Program-made: the position numbers and the translations under genes | Assembly: GCA_017459225.1 (NCBI GenBank) | Contig: JAFUDL010000402.1 | Span: 1 to 9,061 of the forward strand | Length of the DNA stretch: 9,061 nucleotides | From: Kiritimatiellia bacterium | Lineage (GTDB): Bacteria; Verrucomicrobiota; Kiritimatiellia; RFP12; UBA1067 | Direction: 5' to 3' | The notes under the pieces: model-generated | The model's database searches: none | What the model was told of the DNA's origin: nothing | What the model saw: only the letters and a program-made list of their open reading frames with translations | Shown here: in pieces, positions 1 to 4,101 of the stretch | Position numbering within the stretch: position 1 is the stretch's first letter | Layout of the letters: each line of letters starts with the position of its first letter

Positions 1-64
1 GGTGCACCACGGCGGCGACGGCGTCGCGCAGTGCGCGGATATCGGCAGAAGGTCTTGTTTTCAT
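1..64 (-). CDS. N-terminal 21 residues of an unidentified protein, cut by the window edge
   Basis: On the minus strand an ATG at 64-62 opens a frame beginning MKTRPSADIRALRD and running off the left edge. Of the visible codons most end in G or C (GCC, ATC, CGC, CTG, GAC, GTC, GTG), as in the other genes here. The sequence GAGGACAAC just before the ATG supplies an AGGA-type ribosome-binding site with about five bases of spacing. The first 21 residues are hydrophilic then alanine/valine-rich and show no signal peptide, so a cytoplasmic protein is likely. Nothing in so short a piece identifies a family. It would be the gene downstream of the 167-805 coding region, with about 100 bases between them. 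Confidence 0.5.
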   Translation of the reverse strand, partial: MKTRPSADIRALRDAVAAVVH

Positions 65-166
65 GTTGTCCTCGCGCGGAAAGCTGTGATTGCTCCGCCG
101 TTCGAGGATTAGTGTTGCCGAGGCTACGAGGCCTTATTAGTGGTCACGCCCGGAGGCGTTGGAACT
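65..166 (-). other. Intergenic gap with a small hairpin after the 167-805 gene
   Basis: This stretch separates the stop codon at 167-169 from the next minus-strand start at 64. On the minus strand it contains ACGCC-TCCG-GGCGT (146-159 on the plus strand), a perfect 5-bp stem with a four-base loop, eight bases past the stop. No T-run follows, so it is at best a weak terminator. I see no convincing -35/-10 pair for the downstream gene. Confidence 0.35.
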
Positions 167-805
167 TTACGGCAGTTTCGCTGACGCGGGCTCCCTTTGC
201 GGGGAGCGCTGACAGGATACCAAACCCCGCGCTCCCGCGCAAGCCGGAAAAGCGCCAACTGGGACCGCCCTCCCCTCGGTAGGGACGGCGTTCCATCGCC
301 GTCCGCGGCTCGGCGAGACGCCTCGCCCCACCTCCTCCGTCACCGTCATCCATGGCCCCTCCAGCGTCGCCGCGCCCTTCCACATCACCGGCGTGTCCGG
401 CACGTTCCACTGCGCCTTCGGCGGATCGAATATAACGTTCGCAAAGTCCGGCGTGCTGTCCGCCTTCATCGGGAACGACGCGATCCGGAAGTCGCTCGTC
501 GCATCCTGCGGGTCGAGCCCCAGCGCGTAGCACGCCCACACGGGACGCCCGTTCGCCGCCATCGCCTTCGCGGCCGCCTCGTACGCCTCATACTCGTCGA
601 CCACGCCCGGAACGTGCGCCCGCAGCCACGCATACGGAACCGGAACCGGCGTCGTTTGCGTTTCCGTGACGGGCGGCAGATCGTACGTGACGATACCGAA
701 CGCGCCACTCTGCCGAGCCAACATCGCCGCAGACGCACTCGCCGAAAGCAGCGCCGCCAGCGCCGCCACGCCAAATTTACAACTCAAAACTCTCAACTTT
801 CTCAT
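167..805 (-). CDS. Short secreted protein with a Kiritimatiellota-type C-terminal module; 3' end runs into a repeat
   Basis: The start at 805 is chosen because AGGAGAAGAACA precedes the ATG (AGGAG, seven bases of spacing) and because residues 1-27 form a clear signal peptide (basic MRKLR, then VAALAALLSASASA). An in-frame extension upstream only translates repeat DNA. The mature part, residues 28-157, holds a proline-rich TTPVPVPYAWL, then EYEAYEAAAKAMAANG, VWACYALGLDP and FPMKADSTPD. I associate this pattern with the C-terminal end of many large exported Kiritimatiellota proteins; the role is unknown, perhaps surface sorting or attachment. Here it stands almost alone behind a signal peptide. 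Residues 159-176 are encoded by the REP-like repeat at 278-332. The remaining 36 residues (177-212) are compositionally unlike the module, so the natural C-terminus was probably lost. Family recognition is by memory of pattern, not by search. Confidence 0.65.
   Translation of the reverse strand: MRKLRVLSCKFGVAALAALLSASASAAMLARQSGAFGIVTYDLPPVTETQTTPVPVPYAWLRAHVPGVVDEYEAYEAAAKAMAANGRPVWACYALGLDPQDATSDFRIASFPMKADSTPDFANVIFDPPKAQWNVPDTPVMWKGAATLEGPWMTVTEEVGRGVSPSRGRRWNAVPTEGRAVPVGAFPACAGARGLVSCQRSPQREPASAKLP
202..236. other. Inverted repeat able to form an 8-bp hairpin
   Basis: GGGAGCGC at 202-209 pairs perfectly with GCGCTCCC at 229-236 across a 19-base loop. On the minus strand pairing extends to about ten base pairs if one C is bulged (GCGGGAGCGC against GCGCTCCCCGC). 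It lies in what is formally the last part of the 167-805 frame but resembles structured non-coding DNA. It could be a terminator-like element or part of the leader of the next gene. No T-run is present. Confidence 0.4.
278..332. repeat. REP/BIME-like repeat, copy A (alpha unit + inverted beta unit)
   Basis: The alpha unit (278-304) begins GGTAG and then forms a perfect hairpin: stem GGACGGCG, loop TTCCAT, stem CGCCGTCC. The beta unit (305-332) follows directly in the opposite sense and holds GGCGAG-ACGC-CTCGCC, a perfect 6-bp stem, ending in CCCCACC (GGTGGGG on the other strand). The two GGTRGGG ends therefore face outward and the stems meet in the middle. This copy lies in the 3' end of the 167-805 coding frame. 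Confidence 0.75.
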
Positions 806-829
806 TGTTCTTCTCCTGTGAGGCAATTG

Positions 830-846
830 CAAAATCTCGCATTTTG
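830..846. other. 6-bp hairpin in the leader of the 167-805 gene
   Basis: CAAAAT (830-835) and ATTTTG (841-846) form a perfect stem around CTCGC, ending 24 bases before the start codon at 805 and abutting repeat copy B. It could affect translation, since the ribosome-binding site lies just downstream. No T-run makes it a plain terminator. Confidence 0.4.
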
Positions 847-901
847 GTAGGGCTGGCGTTCCATCGCCAGCCGCGGACGGCGGTGGAACGCCGTCCCTAC
901 C
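846..901. repeat. REP/BIME-like repeat, copy B (two inverted alpha units)
   Basis: A 27-base alpha unit (846-872) and an inverted alpha unit (875-901) flank GC. Each unit is itself a perfect 8-bp hairpin. The left one has stem GGCTGGCG / CGCCAGCC with loop TTCCAT. The right one, read on the minus strand, has GGACGGCG / CGCCGTCC with loop TTCCAC. The two arms match at 22 of 27 positions. Four of the five differences are the two compensated base pairs in the stem and the fifth is in the loop. GTAG lies immediately 5' of each stem, at the two outer ends. Confidence 0.8.
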
Positions 902-926
902 GAGTTTTGCACTGCCTCCGTTAAAT

Positions 927-953
927 GATGGGGTGAACCACGGTGGCTTGGCA
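927..953 (+). repeat. Decayed REP-like unit
   Basis: These 27 bases align without gaps to the first unit of copy D (2253-2279) at 21 of 27 positions. Relative to that copy all six differences are C-to-T or G-to-A. They turn two stem pairs into G-T wobbles and one into an A-C mismatch. It is best read as an old copy drifting toward A+T. Confidence 0.5.
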
Positions 954-960
954 ACGGGAG

Positions 961-980
961 GGTCGCAACTTGTTGCGGCC
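961..980. other. Palindrome CGCAACTTGTTGCG with flanking pairs
   Basis: CGCAA-CTTG-TTGCG is a stem with a four-base loop, and the outer bases extend the pairing (GG...CC plus one G-T wobble). It lies between the decayed repeat unit and copy C, so this roughly 350-base gap contains five separate inverted repeats. It could be another repeat module or a protein-binding site; nothing here decides. Confidence 0.35.
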
Positions 981-1005
981 GTATGGAGAGCCGCCATCTT
1001 GGCCG

Positions 1006-1090
1006 CGGCTCGGCGGGACGCCTCGCCCCACCAGAAGACTCCCCCAGCAGGTGGGGCGAGCCGTCCTCGGCGAGCCGCCTCGGCTCACCC
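1006..1090. repeat. REP/BIME-like repeat, copy C (cluster of beta-type units)
   Basis: A reverse beta unit (1006-1032, stem GGCGGG-ACGC-CTCGCC with one G-T wobble, ending CCCCACC) is followed by a 17-base spacer. A forward unit then starts GGTGGGGCGAGCC at 1050. At 1072-1086 a further stem GAGCCG-CCT-CGGCTC leads into ACC, which looks like a shortened reverse unit. The first two units face each other with their GGTGGGG ends inward, unlike copies A, B and D. Confidence 0.65.
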
Positions 1091-1131
1091 GGAGGAAACT
1101 TGACGACCTGTTCAAACGACGCCATGGCAAA

Positions 1132-1158
1132 ATGAATCAGATGAATCAGAATGAATCG
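1132..1158. repeat. Short tandem repeat of ATGAATCAG
   Basis: ATGAATCAG occurs twice in tandem (1132-1140, 1141-1149) and then, after one A, as ATGAATCG (1151-1158). It lies directly after the end of the 1180-2205 gene on the minus strand, where it reads GATTCAT repeats. It is too short and too close-packed to be a CRISPR. Confidence 0.6.
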
Positions 1159-1162
1159 AATA

Positions 1163-1179
1163 CGCGCGTAATTCGCGCG
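1163..1179 (-). terminator. Hairpin at the end of the 1180-2205 gene, possible weak terminator
   Basis: CGCGCG (1163-1168) and CGCGCG (1174-1179) flank TAATT and can pair into a 6-bp stem that begins directly after the stop codon at 1180-1182. The minus strand continues TATTCGATTCATTC, with no clean T-run, so intrinsic termination is uncertain. Confidence 0.35.
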
Positions 1180-2205
1180 CTATTCGGCAAATCCTCGCAC
1201 GGGACGAACGGACTGCCGGAAGCAGCGGTCGGCGTCGTTCCTGTCGAAGTAGCCCGAATCGAAGTAGAGGCTCCACGCGCCGTCGGAACGGTCCGAATTC
1301 GGCGTAGAGGACCAGTAGTAACCGTACGAGCCGGGGCCGCCGAGGCCCGAGCCGCTGCCGAGGCCGGCGGCCGGAAGGAAGATGCGCCTGTCCGCATACG
1401 CGCCCTTGCCCGTCACCAGTCGCCCGGACACACCGTTGGTAGTGATCCATGTGGTGGTGCAATTGTTGATGAGCGCGAAGAACTCCGCATCCGTCGGCAT
1501 GCGCCACGGAGCACCGAGATGCGCCGTCGCCGCATCGTGCGCCGCCACGAGATTGCCCGTAGAATCAATGTAACCCGCTGACTGAAGAGCCGAATTGTCT
1601 TTGCCGTAGGTCGGACACGACGATGATGAGAACGGGCTGCTACTCATTTGCTCGCCCGCGCTTGATACCCACGTCACGCCGGAATAATAACCAGAGCCAT
1701 CACCCCTTCCGTAATCAGTCCATGTTCCCCCGCTTCGGGTGTACCCCACCGTGTCGCCCCACCAGAAGTAGTAGCCGTATTCCTCTGGCTTGGAAGCGCC
1801 CACGTTGCACTCCGCCCAGTACGGACCACCCTCCCACAACTGCACGCCGCCGAGGCCACCGCTTGAGCCACCACCACCAGCTCCTTCCGCAATCGTCACC
1901 ATGAACGACGCGTTGGTGAGCACCAACGCGCCGCCAAAGGACGAGGCGAAGTCTATCGTGAACGCATTCGCGCCCGTAACGATGTTGCTCTGTGTGAAGG
2001 TCGCGCTCGCGTCGTCCGTGTTGATCGTGATCTCGGCGACCGCGTTCGCGGGGAGCGTCCCGCCCACCGTGTATTGAACCATCGCCTTGCCCGCATACGG
2101 ATACGACTGGTGGAACTTCGTGACCTTCACGGTGTTGGTGATTTCCGCCATCGCGCCCATCGCCACTGCGGCGACGACGCCCATAATCATCTGTTTTGCT
2201 TTCAT
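1180..2205 (-). CDS. Secreted Fib-succ-major (TIGR02145 / DUF1566-like) domain protein
   Basis: 341 residues. The ATG at 2205 is preferred because residues 1-20 (MKAKQMIMGVVAAVAMGAMA) are a signal peptide and GAAAGGA lies about 11 bases upstream. Longer in-frame starts would translate repeat copy D. Residues 22-106 form a beta-rich domain (VTKFHQSYPYAGKAMVQYTV, NAFTIDFASSFGGALVLT). A glycine-rich linker follows at 108-120. Residues 121-341 carry the hallmarks of the Fibrobacter succinogenes major paralogous domain: WAECNVGASKPEEYGYYFWWGDT, CPTYGKDN, APWRMPTDAEFFAL, RIFLPAAGL, YGYYWSSTP and a final SVRPVRG. The family is exported and probably binds surfaces or carbohydrate; its true role is unknown. 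The gene starts 100 bases after the AlbA/ATPase gene ends, with repeat D in the gap, so co-transcription is possible. Confidence 0.85.
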   Translation of the reverse strand: MKAKQMIMGVVAAVAMGAMAEITNTVKVTKFHQSYPYAGKAMVQYTVGGTLPANAVAEITINTDDASATFTQSNIVTGANAFTIDFASSFGGALVLTNASFMVTIAEGAGGGGSSGGLGGVQLWEGGPYWAECNVGASKPEEYGYYFWWGDTVGYTRSGGTWTDYGRGDGSGYYSGVTWVSSAGEQMSSSPFSSSSCPTYGKDNSALQSAGYIDSTGNLVAAHDAATAHLGAPWRMPTDAEFFALINNCTTTWITTNGVSGRLVTGKGAYADRRIFLPAAGLGSGSGLGGPGSYGYYWSSTPNSDRSDGAWSLYFDSGYFDRNDADRCFRQSVRPVRGFAE

Positions 2206-2252
2206 TTTGTTGCTTTTCCTTTCAAGTTGTTTCTTTCTCTTTGCGGCTCGGA

Positions 2253-2294
2253 GGTGGGGCGAGCCACGGCGGCTCGGCGGGACGCCTCGCCCCA
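2253..2294. repeat. REP/BIME-like repeat, copy D (two opposed beta units)
   Basis: A forward unit begins GGTGGGG and contains CGAGCC-ACGGC-GGCTCG, a perfect 6-bp stem. A reverse unit follows with GGCGGG-ACGC-CTCGCC (one wobble) and ends in CCCCA at 2294. The GTGG ends face outward. The element fills the gap between the AlbA/ATPase gene (stop at 2306-2308) and the next gene, starting about ten bases past the stop. Confidence 0.7.
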
Positions 2295-2305
2295 TCGTTC
2301 CTACC

Positions 2306-3907
2306 TCACTTCACGACTTCCCAATGACCACCCTTTTTAGATCCAATACGACGGATGAGTTGCTTGGCGACCAAGGTACCTACTGCTATATTAATCGTAT
2401 CTTTATTGACGCCTAGTTTGGTTGCCAAACCGCGCATCGTAATAGTCCCATCTTTCGCCAGCTCATGATAAACCCTGCGAGTTGATGAGTTTAATGAATT
2501 CAATAAATTTTTGATTCCAGTATCAACTGATTCGCCTTGTTCGGGTATCGTACGGGTTCTGTACGGGTTTTGCACGGGTTCTGTACGGGTCGAAACCGAA
2601 TTATTGTCTAGTTCTGTACGGGTCGCGTCCGGGTTATGGTCGGTTTTTGTACGGGTGTTGTCCGAAACGGATTGGTTTGGTTCTGTGGCAATGTTCACAA
2701 TTGTCTTTTCAGGATCAAACTCCTCGCGGATGACCGGAGTGGCAAATCCATGCTGCTCCCAAAGTGCATAGAGATTGCTCAAGCCCGTACCGGAACGCTC
2801 GCCGATTCCGATCAGTGAGAAGATGTTGAACACCTGCGCATTTCGCGGGTCACTTCTGCCGCCCTCGATAGCGACCTCCTTGCTGATGCGCATCGTTCCC
2901 GGATTCGACACCTGTATCTCGTTGAACCGCTTCTCGACCACAATGCCCTGCCGCCCGTGGTAGTCGGCGTGTATGAGCGCGTTCGCGACGACCTCGCGCA
3001 CGGCCTCGTGGACGTCCGTCTCGTCGATTCGCCTGTCGTTCTCGTCAAGCGCAAACGGAGTCTTTACGCCGCTCGTCACCTTGTCGTATATCCGGTAGAA
3101 GAAATCGACGATGTTCCCGCTCCAGGTCGGATCGCTGGAGCAAACCCTGTCACCCCAGCGTGCCGAGTCGGACGACCGCTCGCGATAGTCGAGAAAATAG
3201 TTCGGCAACTCGTGCATGATCGTCACGAAATCGCCAAAACAGACCAGCCCGGCGATGTTCGGGTGAAGGTTGCCGTCGTCTCCCCTGCCTACCGCCCCGA
3301 TCTTTTTCAGAAACTCCTCGTCCGACAATTTGTTCCAGGCAAGACGAGGACGGAAACGAGAGAATTCCTCACGGTAATGCCGTATCGAGTCTGCATTCAG
3401 GTCGGAAACGGTAAGCGATTCCAAAACGGTCGCATCGGCCGTAACGTCGCTCGCGTCGCGCAGCATCGCAAGCACGACTTCGCGCGAACACTTGTAATCG
3501 CCTTCCCCGTTACGGCGATATGCTCCATTGAACACATCCTGTCCAACATATACAGGACGTTCCCTGCGATCCGCCCTGGGGACTTCTATCACGACGACAT
3601 CGCGGCCACGGCATTTTACGGAATAGACATGGCGATCGAAAAGAATGTTGACGCTGACCTTCTCACGGTTGTTGACGCCGTCCCAGAACCGCTTGATCAA
3701 CGTCGCCGCCTTCGGTACGCCTGAGATTGAAAACTTGCGGTCCACCTCCTTCACGCCAAGGAGGATCACGCCGCCGTCCGTATTGGCGAAAGAACTGTAC
3801 GACTCCCACAGGGAATCAGGCAGCCCGCCGGATGCGTCTTTGCATTCGGTGTGGACAACCTCTCCCTGCTTTATAAGCCTTTCAATTTGTCTTGCCGTCA
3901 ACTTCAT
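2306..3907 (-). CDS. AlbA_2 (Schlafen-type) + GHKL ATPase + winged-helix DNA-binding protein
   Basis: 533 residues, no signal peptide, so cytoplasmic. Residues about 12-140 are an AlbA_2 / Schlafen AlbA domain (VHTECKDA, SYSSFANTDGGVILLGV, PVYVGQDVFNGAYRRNGEGD). Residues about 290-400 fit the HATPase_c_4 type of the RecG-like ATP-binding family: N-box EAVREVVANALIHADY at 301-316, then SNPG at 334-337 and GIGERSGTGL at 367-376. Residues 418-461 are four 11-residue repeats beginning TRT. Residues 470-533 look like a winged helix (RRVYHELAKDG, MRGLATKLGVNKDTINIAV). The family is usually annotated as a putative transcriptional regulator and is also met near defence and mobile genes. The ATG at 3907 is the first in frame; the ribosome-binding site is poor (GCGGTAGTTA). 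The 3' third of the DNA is visibly richer in A+T than its neighbours, which hints at transfer. Confidence 0.85.
   Translation of the reverse strand: MKLTARQIERLIKQGEVVHTECKDASGGLPDSLWESYSSFANTDGGVILLGVKEVDRKFSISGVPKAATLIKRFWDGVNNREKVSVNILFDRHVYSVKCRGRDVVVIEVPRADRRERPVYVGQDVFNGAYRRNGEGDYKCSREVVLAMLRDASDVTADATVLESLTVSDLNADSIRHYREEFSRFRPRLAWNKLSDEEFLKKIGAVGRGDDGNLHPNIAGLVCFGDFVTIMHELPNYFLDYRERSSDSARWGDRVCSSDPTWSGNIVDFFYRIYDKVTSGVKTPFALDENDRRIDETDVHEAVREVVANALIHADYHGRQGIVVEKRFNEIQVSNPGTMRISKEVAIEGGRSDPRNAQVFNIFSLIGIGERSGTGLSNLYALWEQHGFATPVIREEFDPEKTIVNIATEPNQSVSDNTRTKTDHNPDATRTELDNNSVSTRTEPVQNPYRTRTIPEQGESVDTGIKNLLNSLNSSTRRVYHELAKDGTITMRGLATKLGVNKDTINIAVGTLVAKQLIRRIGSKKGGHWEVVK
2525..2656 (-). 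repeat. Four 33-bp units encoding an 11-residue TRT-type linker repeat
   Basis: Codons 418-461 of the AlbA/ATPase gene fall into four 11-residue units: TRTKTDHNPDA, TRTELDNNSVS, TRTEPVQNPYR and TRTIPEQGESV. In the DNA the plus-strand core GTACGGGT recurs, at 33-base spacing and again between units. The stretch is hydrophilic and proline/asparagine-rich and links the ATPase to the DNA-binding end. Unit number is likely to vary between strains. Confidence 0.7.
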
Positions 3908-3962
3908 TAACTACCGCTTTTTCCAATACCTTCTCGAAACAACGATCGCGACACATGCGACC

Positions 3963-3976
3963 TACCCGCGCGGGTA
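3963..3976. promoter_or_regulatory. Perfect 14-bp palindrome upstream of the AlbA/ATPase gene, possible operator
   Basis: TACCCGCGCGGGTA is self-complementary over all 14 bases and centred about 62 bases before the start at 3907. Its position, and the winged helix in the gene it precedes, make self-regulation plausible. A chance G+C-rich palindrome is the alternative. Confidence 0.35.
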
Positions 3977-4015
3977 ATCAGTTATCTCGCCTTTGAGAGG
4001 CAAGACGGAAATAGT

Positions 4016-4059
4016 ATGTCACATTCCCCCGCCCGGCGCAAGCATGATTTTCGTGACAT
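4016..4059. other. 7-bp inverted repeat in the 3908-4101 gap
   Basis: ATGTCAC (4016-4022) and GTGACAT (4053-4059) are exact inverted copies 30 bases apart. They lie between the WbsX gene and the AlbA/ATPase gene, upstream of the palindrome at 3963. They may be a spaced binding site or the base of a folded RNA. The rest of the gap shows no gene. Confidence 0.35.
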
Positions 4060-4066
4060 TATGGGG

Positions 4067-4087
4067 ATAACCAACGCAACGGGTTAT
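4067..4087 (-). terminator. Hairpin 14 bases after the WbsX gene, possible terminator
   Basis: On the minus strand ATAACC-(9-base loop)-GGTTAT forms a perfect 6-bp stem shortly after the TAA at 4102-4104. It is followed by CCCCATAATG rather than a T-run, so only a weak or factor-dependent terminator is supported. Confidence 0.35.
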
Positions 4088-4101
4088 GGCGAACGAGCGG
4101 G

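Noticed and set aside
846..901. Intrinsic terminator
   Set aside because: Very stable stems, but no T-run on either strand, and the same units recur in other positions, including inside a coding frame.
802..1125. A minus-strand frame starting MASFEQVVKFPPGEP
   Set aside because: Apart from its first dozen codons it is read from repeat copies C and B and the palindrome between them, has no ribosome-binding site, and overlaps the start of the 167-805 gene.
1132..1158. CRISPR-like direct repeats
   Set aside because: Units of nine bases with at most one base between them; no spacers, no cas gene.
943..1581. A 212-codon plus-strand frame
   Set aside because: It translates repeat copy C and the complement of the Fib-succ-major domain; no ribosome-binding site or family signal.
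2525..2656. Minisatellite outside coding DNA
   Set aside because: The 33-base period is in frame within a long gene and encodes a regular linker, so it is a coding repeat.
2957..3724. A 255-codon open frame on the plus strand
   Set aside because: Antisense to the AlbA/ATPase gene, whose domains are clear on the other strand; no recognisable motif.
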